In this document: positions 53,994-62,700 of the stretch, piece by piece
Position numbering within the stretch: the stretch's first letter is position 1
How the letters are laid out: each line of letters opens with the position of its first letter
NCBI GenBank assembly: GCA_025846845.1
Contig: JAOYTL010000024.1
Span: 1-64,000 of the forward strand
Source: Alloboseaceae bacterium BT-24-1
GTDB lineage: Bacteria > Pseudomonadota > Alphaproteobacteria > Rhizobiales > Beijerinckiaceae
Length of the DNA stretch: 64,000 bases
Direction of reading: 5' to 3'
Position numbers and translations under genes: made by a program
The notes under the pieces: generated by a model
What the model was told of the DNA's origin: nothing
The model's database searches: none
What the model saw: the letters and a program-made list of their open reading frames with translations, nothing else

Positions 53994-55409
53994 TCATGCA
54001 TCGAGAACCCAGGTGTCCTTGGTGCCGCCGCCCTGGCTGGAATTGACCACCAGCGAGCCTTCCTTGAGCGCGACGCGGGTCAGCCCGCCGGGCACACAGG
54101 AGATGCCGTTGGCGCCTGAAAGCACATAGGGGCGCAGATCGACATGGCGCGGCGCCACGCCCGAGGCGACGAAGGTCGGGCAGGTCGAGAGCGCCAGCGT
54201 CGGCTGGGCGATGAAGCCCTCGGGCTGCGCCTTCAGCTTCTTGCGGAAGGTCTCGATCTGCTGCTTGCTGGCATGCGGGCCGACCAGCATGCCGTAGCCG
54301 CCAGAGCCGTTGACCTCCTTGACCACGAGCTTTTCGAGATTGTCGAGCACATAGGCATTGGCCTCGCGTTCGCGGCAGCGATAGGTCGGCACGTTCTTCA
54401 GGATCGGCTCCTCGCCGGTGAAGAACTTCACGATCTCCGGCATGTAGCTGTAGACCGCCTTGTCGTCGGAGACGCCGGTGCCGACCGCATTGGCCAGCGT
54501 GACATTGCCGGCCTTGTAGGCGCCGATGATGCCGGGCACGCCGAGCACGGAATCGCTGCGGAAGACCAGCGGGTCGATGAAATCGTCGTCGATGCGCCGG
54601 TAGATCACGTCGACGCGCTTGGGACCTTGCGTCGTGCGCATATAGACGACGTCGTCCTTGACCAAGAGGTCCGAGCCCTCGACCAGCTCGACGCCGAGCT
54701 TGTCGGCGAGGAACGAGTGCTCGTAGAAGGCCGAATTGTACTGGCCGGGCGTCAGCAGGCAGATCGTCGGATCGGAGGAGGCGGTGCGCGGCGCGACCGA
54801 GCGCAGTGTCGCCAGCAACTGGTCGGGATAGTTGTCGACCGGCGCGACGCGATGGGTGGCGAAGAGCTCCGGGAAGAGCCGCAGCATCACCTCGCGGTTC
54901 TCCATCATATAGGAGACGCCGGAGGGCGTGCGGGCATTGTCCTCGAGCACGTAGAAGGTATCGGCGTCGACGCGCACGATGTCGATGCCCGCGATATGGC
55001 AGTAGATGCCGTGCGGCACCTGGAAATCGACCATCTGCATCTGGTAGCAGGCGTTGCGATAGACCAGGTCGGGCGGGATGATGCCGGCCTTGAGGCATTC
55101 CTTCGGGCCGTAGACGTCGGCGAGGAACATGTTGAGCGCGGTGACGCGCTGGCGCAGGCCCGCTTCCAGCTTGGTCCATTCCGGCTTGGTCAGCACCCGC
55201 GGGATGATGTCGAAGGGGATCAGGCGCTCGGTCGATTCCTCGTCGCCATAGACGGCGAAAGTGATGCCGATGCGGCGGAAGAACAGCTCGGCCTGCGAGC
55301 GCCGCAACGCCAGCATCTCGGGCGGCGCCTCCTTCAGCCAGCGGTCCAGCTCGCCATAGGCCGCCCGCAAGCCGCCTTCTCCACCCGTCATCTCATCGAA
55401 TGCGACCAT
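53994..55409 (-). CDS. Circularly permuted type 2 ATP-grasp protein
   Basis: 471 residues. IPRVLTKPEWTKLEAGLRQR, the FLADVYGPKECLKAG loop, LEDNARTPSGVSYMMENREV and VVKEVNGSGGYGMLVG are hallmarks of the circularly permuted ATP-grasp family (also called CP_ATPgrasp_2). The family is predicted to form amide bonds between carboxylates and amines, as in glutathionylspermidine-synthase relatives. It is the first gene of the minus-strand operon with alpha-E and the transglutaminase-like protein. Substrate and product are unknown. Confidence 0.92.
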   Translation of the reverse strand: MVAFDEMTGGEGGLRAAYGELDRWLKEAPPEMLALRRSQAELFFRRIGITFAVYGDEESTERLIPFDIIPRVLTKPEWTKLEAGLRQRVTALNMFLADVYGPKECLKAGIIPPDLVYRNACYQMQMVDFQVPHGIYCHIAGIDIVRVDADTFYVLEDNARTPSGVSYMMENREVMLRLFPELFATHRVAPVDNYPDQLLATLRSVAPRTASSDPTICLLTPGQYNSAFYEHSFLADKLGVELVEGSDLLVKDDVVYMRTTQGPKRVDVIYRRIDDDFIDPLVFRSDSVLGVPGIIGAYKAGNVTLANAVGTGVSDDKAVYSYMPEIVKFFTGEEPILKNVPTYRCREREANAYVLDNLEKLVVKEVNGSGGYGMLVGPHASKQQIETFRKKLKAQPEGFIAQPTLALSTCPTFVASGVAPRHVDLRPYVLSGANGISCVPGGLTRVALKEGSLVVNSSQGGGTKDTWVLDA

Positions 55410-55515
55410 GCAGGCGTCTTCCCCTATTTCGGGTAGCCTATGCGCATTCGCTCGCCTTCGGAAAGAGGTCTGTTGCCAAGCACTTTGGCTAGGCTTGCCT
55501 GTTTCTTGGGCAGGG

Positions 55516-56136
55516 TCAGCTCGCCGCCGTCGCGATCGGCGCGCGGATCGTCGCCGTGACCAGCGTCGCCAGCGTCGCCGCGGCCCGTCCTTCGTCGATA
55601 TGGCCGCGCAATAATTCGAGCGAGATCGCCTCGGCCGCGCCGAGGATGGCGGTGCAGCGCAGGCTCAGCTCGTCCGCCGGCAGCTGGGCCGCGTGTGGCG
55701 CGAAGGCAGCGCGCCAGATCCCGACATAGCGGGCGACCAGCTCGCGCTGCACGGCTTCCATGGTCTCGCTGCCCTTCAGCGCAGCCGAGAGCGCGTACCA
55801 CTCTGTCCCGACCTCCAGGGCGCAGCTCATATAGGCCGCGGCGATCGTCGCGGCGATCGCACCCAGCCGTCCGTCCGTCGTCTTCAGCGTATCGACGAGC
55901 AGTGCGGTCTGCTTGTCGTCGATGCGCCGGAAGAGCTCGATCATCAGCACCTCGCGGGTGCCGAAATGATCATAGGCGACCGGCTTGGTGACGCCGGCGC
56001 GCTCGGCGACGCGCGCCAGCGTCAGGGCCTCGGTGCCCTCTTCACGCACCATCACCTGCGCGCAATCGAGCAACTGCTCGCGGCGTTCCTGCTTCGGCAG
56101 TTTGCGGGCTGATGCGGCAGCGAAGGTCGGTGGCAT
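55516..56136 (-). CDS. TetR-family transcriptional regulator
   Basis: 206 residues. The N-terminal helix-turn-helix (about 17-65) contains LLDCAQVMVREEGTEALTLA and VAERAGVTKPVAYDHFGTRE, and the ligand domain follows. It is divergent from a pair of saccharopine-dehydrogenase-like genes, with a nested-palindrome operator between them. It most likely represses those genes and itself in response to a small ligand. It lies about 100 bases beyond the start of the ATP-grasp gene and is not part of that operon. Confidence 0.9.
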   Translation of the reverse strand: MPPTFAAASARKLPKQERREQLLDCAQVMVREEGTEALTLARVAERAGVTKPVAYDHFGTREVLMIELFRRIDDKQTALLVDTLKTTDGRLGAIAATIAAAYMSCALEVGTEWYALSAALKGSETMEAVQRELVARYVGIWRAAFAPHAAQLPADELSLRCTAILGAAEAISLELLRGHIDEGRAAATLATLVTATIRAPIATAAS

Positions 56137-56165
56137 GGCGATTCAAGTTTCCCGGCGAAGGCCGC

Positions 56166-56219
56166 TTGACAAAAGGGAAAACAAATTCCTACTTAAAGTA
56201 ACTTACTATTAGTAGGAAT
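56166..56219 (+). promoter_or_regulatory. Promoter and nested-palindrome operator of the TetR-controlled operon
   Basis: TTGACA (56166-56171) is a consensus -35 box; the -10 region near 56189-56195 is weak. A perfect 9-bp inverted repeat, ATTCCTACT (56185-56193) and AGTAGGAAT (56211-56219), encloses two further palindromes, AGTAACTTACT (56197-56207) and TACTATTAGTA (56204-56214). The cluster lies in the TetR/operon divergent region and is the probable TetR operator. Confidence 0.65.
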
Positions 56220-56260
56220 GCCAGCCCTCCCATGGCCGGCCCCGTCGAGGAGACCATCAG

Positions 56261-57277
56261 ATGCCCAGCATACAACATCCCGTCCTCATCATCGGCGGTT
56301 CCGGCGTCGTTGGCGCACAGGCTGCCGCAGCGATCCGCCGCCTGCACCCCGGCCTGCCGGTGACGATCGCCGGTCGCGATCTCGCCAAGGCGCAGGCGGT
56401 CGCCGACAAGCTCGGTGCGCAGGCGCTTGCCGCCGACCTCTCCAGGCCCGATCTCGGGCTACCCAGCGATGCGCGCTTCAGCGCCGTCATCGTCTTCGTC
56501 AAGGACGATTGGAGCCATGCGCTTCGCTTCGCCCAGCGTCACGGCATCCCGCATCTCAGCGTCTCCAGCGGCGCCTTCGAGATCGGCATCGAGGCTGCCC
56601 ACTTCATCAATGCGCCTGAGGCGGCGCCGGTCGTGCTCGCCAGCCAATGGCTCGCCGGCGCGGCACTGTTCCCGACGCTGGACTACGCCAAGGCATTCCG
56701 TTCGATCGACAGGATTCATGTCGGCGTGCTGCTCGATGAGCAGGACATGGGCGGGCAGGCGGCGCTGGCCGATTATGAGCGCATCACGCAGTCGGGCTCG
56801 GCGACCTTGACGCTGAAGGACGGCCGCTTCGTCTGGATCGCGGGCGAGGAGGCCAAGGCGCGCTATCGCAGCGTCGACGGCGTCGAGCTTCCGGCGGCCG
56901 CCTACGGGCCGCTTGACGTGCTCAGCCTCGCGACCGCGACCGACGCGAAGAATATCCGCTTCGACCTTGCCTTCGATGTCTCGGCCAGCCGCCGGGCCGG
57001 CGAGCCGTTCTCGACCGAGAGTGTGATCACCATCGAAGGATTGCTGCACTCGGGCGAGCGCGCCACGCGCAGCTACGAGGTCGTCCATCCGCAGGGACAG
57101 GCGCCGCTGACGGCGCTCGGTGTTGCCCTCGCGACCGAACGCGCGCTCGGGCTCGCCGGTGGCGAGGCCCTGAAGCCAGGACTCTACTTTCCCGACAGCA
57201 TTATCGACCCTGCCTACTATGTCGCCCGGATGAAGGAGTTCGGCGCGGTCTTCACGGAGGCCAGGACCAATGGCTGA
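56261..57277 (+). CDS. Saccharopine-dehydrogenase-like NAD(P)-binding protein (copy 1)
   Basis: 338 residues. The N-terminal Rossmann motif LIIGGSGVVGAQAAAAIRRL (about 9-28) is that of saccharopine dehydrogenase/SDR-related reductases, followed by GRDLAKAQAVADKLGAQAL. A second alpha/beta domain extends to the end. The reaction is unknown. It is preceded by a TetR operator and overlaps the next gene, a homologue, by eight bases, so the two are coupled and perhaps act as a heterodimer. Confidence 0.82.
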   Translation: MPSIQHPVLIIGGSGVVGAQAAAAIRRLHPGLPVTIAGRDLAKAQAVADKLGAQALAADLSRPDLGLPSDARFSAVIVFVKDDWSHALRFAQRHGIPHLSVSSGAFEIGIEAAHFINAPEAAPVVLASQWLAGAALFPTLDYAKAFRSIDRIHVGVLLDEQDMGGQAALADYERITQSGSATLTLKDGRFVWIAGEEAKARYRSVDGVELPAAAYGPLDVLSLATATDAKNIRFDLAFDVSASRRAGEPFSTESVITIEGLLHSGERATRSYEVVHPQGQAPLTALGVALATERALGLAGGEALKPGLYFPDSIIDPAYYVARMKEFGAVFTEARTNG

Positions 57278-58277
57278 CCCCGCTTTCGGTCCGGTCCTCA
57301 TCCTGGGCGGCTATGGCAGCGTCGGCTCGCGTACGGCGCGCGCCTTGCGCCAGCTCCATCCCGAGCTGCCGCTGGTGATCGCCGGCCGCGACGTGGCCAA
57401 GGCGCAGGCGCTGGCCGTGGAACTCGGCCATGCCAGCACCGCACCGCTCGATCTCGAGCGCGACGATCTCGGCCTGCCGGCCGACCTGAAGCCGGCGGTC
57501 GTGCTGATTGCGGTGCGCGATCTGTCGCTGCGCACGCAGAGTTGGGCCGCAGCGCAGGGCGCGGCCTATGTCGCGCTGTCGGATGGCGTCTTCGAGGTCG
57601 GCCCTGCGATCGCCGGCTTCATCCGCCGGCCCAAGGCGGCGCCGGTCGTTCTGCTTGGCCACAGCATGGGCGCGGTGCCGGCGCTTGCCGCGCTGCATGC
57701 CGCCGGTGATTTCGCGCGCGTCGATGCGATCGAGGTCGGGCTCGTCTTCGATCCGGCCGATCCACTCGGCCTTGCCTCGCAGAAGGACATGGACCGCATC
57801 GGCGCGATCGGCCCGGCGCCGCTGGTCAAGTCCGAAGGATTGTGGCGTTGGATCGGGGCGCCGCAAACCGAGCGCAGCTTTACCGGCGTCGACGGGCGCA
57901 TGCATCAGGGCGCGACCGTTGGTCTGGTCGACGTCTTCAGCCTGTCGGTGAGCGAGGCGAAAAGCGTGCGCGTCGACTTCGCCGAGGCGCAGACGGCCAG
58001 CACGCTGCGCGGCGAGGGGCCCTCGCATGAGGTGATCATCGAGATCACCGGCAAGCGCAAGGATGGGAGTGAAGGCCGATTCCGCTGGGAATTGGTCGAT
58101 CCCGACGGCTATGCCGCGCTGAGCGCCAAGGGCATCGCCGTGGTGATCGAGGGCCTGTTCGGGCTGGCCGGCAAGGCGCGTCCAACGGGCGGCCTGCACT
58201 TGCCGGAGACGCTGGTCGAGACCGGCCATCTGGTGCGGCGGCTGGGCGAGTTCGGCATCGCGCTGCGGGAGGTGTGA
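57270..58277 (+). CDS. Saccharopine-dehydrogenase-like NAD(P)-binding protein (copy 2)
   Basis: 335 residues. The Rossmann motif is LILGGYGSVGSRTARALRQL and GRDVAKAQALAVELGHAS follows, closely parallel to copy 1, as are the later YAALSAKGIAVVIEGLFGLAG and LHLPETLVETGHLVRRLGEFG. The two proteins are clearly diverged duplicates. It should bind NAD(P) and reduce or oxidise a small substrate; specificity unknown. A hairpin of the rhizobial palindrome type follows 13 bases downstream. Confidence 0.82.
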   Translation: MADPAFGPVLILGGYGSVGSRTARALRQLHPELPLVIAGRDVAKAQALAVELGHASTAPLDLERDDLGLPADLKPAVVLIAVRDLSLRTQSWAAAQGAAYVALSDGVFEVGPAIAGFIRRPKAAPVVLLGHSMGAVPALAALHAAGDFARVDAIEVGLVFDPADPLGLASQKDMDRIGAIGPAPLVKSEGLWRWIGAPQTERSFTGVDGRMHQGATVGLVDVFSLSVSEAKSVRVDFAEAQTASTLRGEGPSHEVIIEITGKRKDGSEGRFRWELVDPDGYAALSAKGIAVVIEGLFGLAGKARPTGGLHLPETLVETGHLVRRLGEFGIALREV

Positions 58278-58289
58278 ACCTGCTCCGTC

Positions 58290-58314
58290 ATGGTCGGGGG
58301 CTTGTCCCGACCAT
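58290..58314. terminator. Hairpin of the rhizobial palindrome type, possible terminator
   Basis: ATGGTCGGG (58290-58298) pairs perfectly with CCCGACCAT (58306-58314). It lies between convergent genes and resembles half of the element at 37065-37155. It may end both transcripts, although no T-run follows on either strand. Confidence 0.5.
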
Positions 58315-58358
58315 CCACGTCCTCGTTTTATTGACCGCGGGCGATGTTCGGCAGCTGC

Positions 58359-59327
58359 TCAGTTCGGCGCAATTCCGGCGCTGCGCAGAAGCGGCTGCCA
58401 CTTTGCCATTTCGGCGGCGACGAAAGCATCCGTCGCCTCGGGTGTCGAGTTCTTGGCGCCCACGATGCCGAGCTCCTCGAACCGGCGTACCAGAGCCGGG
58501 TCGGCCAGTGCGGCATTCGTGATCCGGTTCATTGCGCCAACGATCTCGGGCGCAGTGCCGGCGGGCGCAAGAACCGCATTCCAGGTGTAGGCCTCGTAAC
58601 CCGGCAGGGTTTCGGCCACGGTCGGCAACTCGGGCAAGGCCGGGAGCCGGTCCTTCGTGGTCACCGCCAGCGCGCGCAAGGCGCCGCCTTTGACTTGCGT
58701 CAGGGCTGTTGCGGCACTGTCGATCACGAGGTCGAGCTGGCCACCGATCAGATCGGTGACGGCCGGCCCGCTGCCGCGATAGGGAACATGGACGAGGTTG
58801 ATCTTCGCCAGCTTCGCGAGCAGCTCGGCGGCCAGATGCTGGGCCGAGCCGATACCGGCCGAGCCATAAGTCAGGCCGCCCGGCTTGGCCCGCGCCGCCG
58901 CCAGCAGATCGGTGGGCGAATTCCCGGCGAAATTCTTCCTGACCAGCACGATCTGCGGGACGGTTCCCATCAGCGCCACGCCACGGAAATCCTTCACCGG
59001 ATCAAACGTCAGGTTGGCGTAGAGCACCGCGTTCACGGCATGGGCGACGGTTGCGATCAGGACGCTGTGGCCATCATTCGCGGCCGCTGCTCGCGCCGTG
59101 CCGACGACGGTGCCCGCTCCGGTGATGTTCTCGACGACGACGTGCTGAGACAGGCGTTGGGAGAGTGTCTCGGCGAGGATTCGAGCCGCGACATCGGTCG
59201 GGCCGCCGGCCGCGTAGGGCACGATGAAGCGGATCGGCCGTGTCGGCCAGGAGGTTGCGCCTTGTTGCGCGAAGCTTTGTCCAGCTGCCATGGCGGCGAC
59301 GCTGGCGAGGAACAGGCGGCGGTTCAT
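58359..59327 (-). CDS. Bug-family periplasmic substrate-binding protein
   Basis: 322 residues from ATG 59327, preceded by GGGGAG; the longer frame has no signal. The signal peptide is MNRRLFLASVAAMAAGQSFA with cleavage near residue 20. The mature protein begins with WPTRPIRFIVPYAAGGPTDV, the Bug/TctC hallmark, and contains VENITGAGTVVGTARAA and GSAGIGSAQHLAAELL. Such proteins bind carboxylates or other small anions in the periplasm, usually for a tripartite tricarboxylate transporter; no TctA/TctB is nearby. Its start overlaps the PhzF stop by four bases. Confidence 0.92.
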   Translation of the reverse strand: MNRRLFLASVAAMAAGQSFAQQGATSWPTRPIRFIVPYAAGGPTDVAARILAETLSQRLSQHVVVENITGAGTVVGTARAAAANDGHSVLIATVAHAVNAVLYANLTFDPVKDFRGVALMGTVPQIVLVRKNFAGNSPTDLLAAARAKPGGLTYGSAGIGSAQHLAAELLAKLAKINLVHVPYRGSGPAVTDLIGGQLDLVIDSAATALTQVKGGALRALAVTTKDRLPALPELPTVAETLPGYEAYTWNAVLAPAGTAPEIVGAMNRITNAALADPALVRRFEELGIVGAKNSTPEATDAFVAAEMAKWQPLLRSAGIAPN

Positions 59328-60187
59328 AGCGGTGTCTCCCCGATGAGTTCGGCCTGGCCGGACAGCCAGCAGCGTTCGTCCTCGCGTTCCACCGTGATCT
59401 GCGATGGCCGTCCCATGGCCTCGCCCTGCCGGATGACAACGCGAGGCTTCGATGTCAGGCCGAGGTCCCACGCACTCCAGGCCAACGCCGCGGCGGCGAT
59501 GCCGGTCGCCGCGTCTTCCGGATAGCCGGATGACCGCGGGAACTGCCGGGCCGAAAAGATGCCCGTGTCCGGATCGACCGGTGCGAACGGATAAAGCCCG
59601 GTCGAACCAATCGCATCGCACAGGGCTTTGACCCGGGCGAAATCGGGCCGAAGGCCGTTCAGGATATCGACAGAGCGCAGCGGCACGAGCGTCTTGACGC
59701 GGCTCGTCGCCGCGTTGGCCACCGGGTAGTCCAGGAGGTCGGAGGGGCGCAGGCCGAGGACGTCGAGCACGGCGTTGGGGTCGTCTAGGTTTGTGCTTCG
59801 CCCTCTGGGCTGGCTCACGCTCGCCTGTCCGTCATCGACACGGGCCTGAACCGGTCCCGACAGCGTCGCGATCGAAACGGTGGGCCTGGGCAGTTCGCCC
59901 AGATGATCGAGCAGCCAAATCGTGCCGAGCGTGGCATGGCCGCACATTTCCATTTCATGGTTCGGCACGAAGAAGCGGAACTGGTAGTCGCAATCGTCAC
60001 GTCCGGGCAGGACGAAGGCACTTTCGTGGCCGTGCCGGGCGGCGACTGCGCGCATCGCTTCGCCATCGAGCTGCCGGGCGTCGACGACGATGGGTGCCGG
60101 GTTGCCGCCTCCGGATCCATTGCCGAACACGTTGACCGTGAAGACCTGTTCGGCATAGCGCCGGGTGGGGCTGGGCTCGGATGTCAT
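59324..60187 (-). CDS. PhzF-family isomerase-like protein
   Basis: 287 residues from ATG 60187. TVNVFGNGSGGGNPAPIVVD at the N-terminus, HESAFVLPG, NHEMEMCGHATLGT and YPEDAATGIAAAALA are the PhzF landmarks; the catalytic Glu lies in HESAFVLP. PhzF relatives isomerise or epimerise small molecules with a diaminopimelate-epimerase fold; very few make phenazines. It is translationally coupled to the Bug receptor gene, suggesting a shared small-molecule pathway, and divergent from an AraC regulator. Confidence 0.9.
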   Translation of the reverse strand: MTSEPSPTRRYAEQVFTVNVFGNGSGGGNPAPIVVDARQLDGEAMRAVAARHGHESAFVLPGRDDCDYQFRFFVPNHEMEMCGHATLGTIWLLDHLGELPRPTVSIATLSGPVQARVDDGQASVSQPRGRSTNLDDPNAVLDVLGLRPSDLLDYPVANAATSRVKTLVPLRSVDILNGLRPDFARVKALCDAIGSTGLYPFAPVDPDTGIFSARQFPRSSGYPEDAATGIAAAALAWSAWDLGLTSKPRVVIRQGEAMGRPSQITVEREDERCWLSGQAELIGETPL

Positions 60188-60312
60188 GACTGGAGTTTGC
60201 GGCTCCGAGCAAAGTCCCGCGCGACCCGACGGGCCATATGATGCGACCCAGCGGGCCATCGAGCCTTGATCGTCCCAGTGCGTTCCTCTGTTTGTGCTAA
60301 TGTTCGGGCCGC

Positions 60313-61176
60313 ATGCTTCGATCGTTCGAGCACATCCGGCATTCGGCGCCGCCGCCGCGTCTTCTCGATGCGAGCGAGCAGCGCGCTGTCGTGACCGGCG
60401 GAGGCCTGCACTATCGCACGCAGTGGCATTGGCACGACTGCGCGATGATCCTGGTGCCCGCCCGCGGCACGATCGCCTTCAGGGATGAGACGCGCCGGTC
60501 TGTGACCTGGCTCAGCGAAGACCGCTTCGTCGTGGTCCCGAAAATGCTGGCGCACGAGTCGCAGGCGGTGCGCCACGCGAGCAATCATGTGGCGCTCTAT
60601 CTGACCGAGGCGGCGCTTGCGCAGTTTGCTCCGTCGCGTCCTTTCGAGCGCCGTATCAAGAAACCATCGATGTTTGCAGCGACGCCGTTGATGCGGACGC
60701 TGCTTCGTTTGTGCTGCACCGACGATAGCGACGCCGCGCCCAGGGCTGCGCAGGACCATCTGGCGGCAGCTCTGCTCATTGCGACCCTGACCCGCATCGA
60801 GCAGGGCGAGCCGCTTTCCGGCGCGAGCAGCCATGACCATGGCAGTGCGCTCGTCACCGAAATGCGTTCGGCCATTGGCGAGCGGCTGGCCGAGGATGTC
60901 TCGCTCGACGAACTCGCCGACGCGTTCGGCCTGTCGCGGCGGCAGGCGACGCGGCTGTTCCGGCAATGCACCGGCATGTCGATCGGCGATTACCGAAACC
61001 GGCAGCGCATCGAGACCGCCCGTCGCCTGCTGACCGACTCGACGCTTCCGGTCGGCGAGATCGCCTGGCGCACCGGCTTCGACTCGGGTTCGGCACTGGC
61101 ACGGGCGATGCGCCGGACCCTGGGGCTGTCACCCAATGCGGTTCGGGCCGCGTTCAGATCAGCCCCAGACCCTTGA
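60313..61176 (+). CDS. AraC-family transcriptional regulator
   Basis: 287 residues. The N-terminal region (about 20-110) is a cupin-like ligand domain with YRTQWHWHDCAMILVPARGT. The C-terminal AraC domain (about 190-285) contains LDELADAFGLSRRQATRLFR and VGEIAWRTGFDSGSALARAM, the two helix-turn-helix motifs. It is divergent from the PhzF-Bug pair and probably activates it; the inducer is unknown. It overlaps the 3' end of radC on the opposite strand by 23 bases. Confidence 0.88.
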   Translation: MLRSFEHIRHSAPPPRLLDASEQRAVVTGGGLHYRTQWHWHDCAMILVPARGTIAFRDETRRSVTWLSEDRFVVVPKMLAHESQAVRHASNHVALYLTEAALAQFAPSRPFERRIKKPSMFAATPLMRTLLRLCCTDDSDAAPRAAQDHLAAALLIATLTRIEQGEPLSGASSHDHGSALVTEMRSAIGERLAEDVSLDELADAFGLSRRQATRLFRQCTGMSIGDYRNRQRIETARRLLTDSTLPVGEIAWRTGFDSGSALARAMRRTLGLSPNAVRAAFRSAPDP

Positions 61177-61882
61177 AGCTGGCGTGGCCGTCGCGGCCGA
61201 CGATGATGTGGTCATGGATGGCGATGCCGAGGGGCTTGGCGATATCGACCAGCTCACGGGTCATGCGCATATCGGCGCCTGACGGGGTCGGATCGCCGGA
61301 CGGGTGGTTGTGGACCAGGATCAGCGCGGTCGCAGAAAGCTCCAGCGCCCGGCGCATCACCTCGCGCGGATAGACCGGGGTGTGGTCGACAGTGCCGGTC
61401 TGCTGCACCTCGTCGGCGATCAGCGCGTTCTTCTTGTCGAGGAAGAGGATGCGGAACTGCTCGCGCTCGGCGAAGGCCATCGCGAGGCGGCAATAGTCGA
61501 TCACCGACGACCAGGAGGAGAGCACCGGCTTTTTCGCAACCTGGCCCTTCATGGTGCGCTTCAGCGCCGCCTCGACGATCTTGAGATCGAGCGCGACGCT
61601 TTCGCCGATGCCCTTGACCTCGGTCAGGCGCGAGATCGGTGCGCCGATCACCTCGGCGAAGGAGCCGAAATGCTGGATCAACTGCTTGGCGAGCGGCTTG
61701 ACGTCACGCTGCGGGATCGAGCGGAAGAGCAGGAGTTCGAGCAGTTCGTAATCGGGCAGGGCGCCTTCGCCCGCGTCTAGGAAGCGCTGGCGCAAACGGT
61801 CGCGATGGCCGAGATGGTGCGGCGGAGCAGCGTCAGGGGCAGCGGCAAGCGGGGCTGGTTTGCCGTTGCCGCTGGTCTTCAT
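61154..61882 (-). CDS. radC: RadC-family protein (JAMM/MPN domain)
   Basis: 242 residues. The N-terminal helix-hairpin-helix region (LTEVKGIGESVALDLKIVEA) is followed by the JAMM metal site in ILVHNHPSGDPTPSGAD with the His-x-His and distal Asp. RadC proteins are conserved and linked to DNA repair or natural competence, although the in vivo role is disputed. Its start overlaps the map stop by four bases (ATGA), so it is translationally coupled to map. Confidence 0.95.
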   Translation of the reverse strand: MKTSGNGKPAPLAAAPDAAPPHHLGHRDRLRQRFLDAGEGALPDYELLELLLFRSIPQRDVKPLAKQLIQHFGSFAEVIGAPISRLTEVKGIGESVALDLKIVEAALKRTMKGQVAKKPVLSSWSSVIDYCRLAMAFAEREQFRILFLDKKNALIADEVQQTGTVDHTPVYPREVMRRALELSATALILVHNHPSGDPTPSGADMRMTRELVDIAKPLGIAIHDHIIVGRDGHASFKGLGLI

Positions 61883-62700
61883 GTGCGGGCGAGCGGATTG
61901 TCGAGGCCGGCGGGCGAGAGCGTGAAGATCTCGCAGCCTGTGTCGGTCACGCCGATCGTGTGCTCGAACTGGGCCGAAAGCGAGCGGTCGCGCGTCACCG
62001 CCGTCCAGCCATCGGAGAGCACCTTCACGCTCGCCTTGCCGAGATTGATCATCGGCTCGATGGTGAAGAGCATGCCCGGCTTGAGCTCGACGCCTTCGCC
62101 GGGACTGCCATAGTGCAGGATGTTCGGCGCGTCGTGGAAGACCTGGCCGAGGCCATGGCCGCAGAAATCGCGCACCACCGAGCAGCGCTCGCCCTCGGCA
62201 TAGCGCTGGATGGCAAAGCCGATATCGCCGGTCGTCGCGCCGGGGCGCACCGCGCGGATGCCGCGCAGCAGGCTCTCATAGGTGATCTCGACCAGGCGCT
62301 CGGCCTTGCGAGGGATGTCGCCGACCGCGAACATCCGGCTGGAATCGCCGTGCCAGCCATCGACGATCAGCGTGTAGTCGATGTTGACGATGTCGCCCTC
62401 GCGCATCGGCTTGTCGTCCGGGATGCCGTGGCAGACGACGTGGTTGATCGAGGTGCAGATCGACTTGGTGTAGCCGCGATAGAACAAAGTCGCCGGATAG
62501 GCTGAATTGTCCATGGCGAACTGGAAGGCGAGATCGTCGAGGCGCTGGGTGGTCACGCCGGGCTTGACCTCGCCGGCGAGCATGTCGAGGCCGCGCGCGG
62601 TCAGCTGCCCGGCCTTGCGCATCGCCGCGAAGGCCTCGGGCCCATGCAGCTTGATGGCGGGGTCGCGGCGGGCGCGCGAGATCGATTCGTTCAGGGTCAT
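61879..62700 (-). CDS. map: Methionine aminopeptidase, type I
   Basis: 273 residues. The enzyme removes N-terminal Met from new proteins. Metal ligands are in NIDYTLIVDGWHGDSSRMF (two Asp), CGHGLGQVFHDAPNILHY (His) and MLFTIEPMIN (Glu), with a final Glu near the C-terminus. Residues 1-25 form the short N-terminal extension common in proteobacterial Map. The gene heads a map-radC operon. The start codon is at the edge of a 290-base intergenic region containing the divergent receptor promoter. Confidence 0.95.
   Translation of the reverse strand: MTLNESISRARRDPAIKLHGPEAFAAMRKAGQLTARGLDMLAGEVKPGVTTQRLDDLAFQFAMDNSAYPATLFYRGYTKSICTSINHVVCHGIPDDKPMREGDIVNIDYTLIVDGWHGDSSRMFAVGDIPRKAERLVEITYESLLRGIRAVRPGATTGDIGFAIQRYAEGERCSVVRDFCGHGLGQVFHDAPNILHYGSPGEGVELKPGMLFTIEPMINLGKASVKVLSDGWTAVTRDRSLSAQFEHTIGVTDTGCEIFTLSPAGLDNPLART

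Noticed and set aside
53994..55409. Glutathionylspermidine synthase
   Set aside because: The protein shares the permuted ATP-grasp fold but has the motifs of the Anbu-operon family and no amidase domain.
59324..60187. Phenazine biosynthesis
   Set aside because: PhzF-like proteins are widespread and no other phz gene is present.
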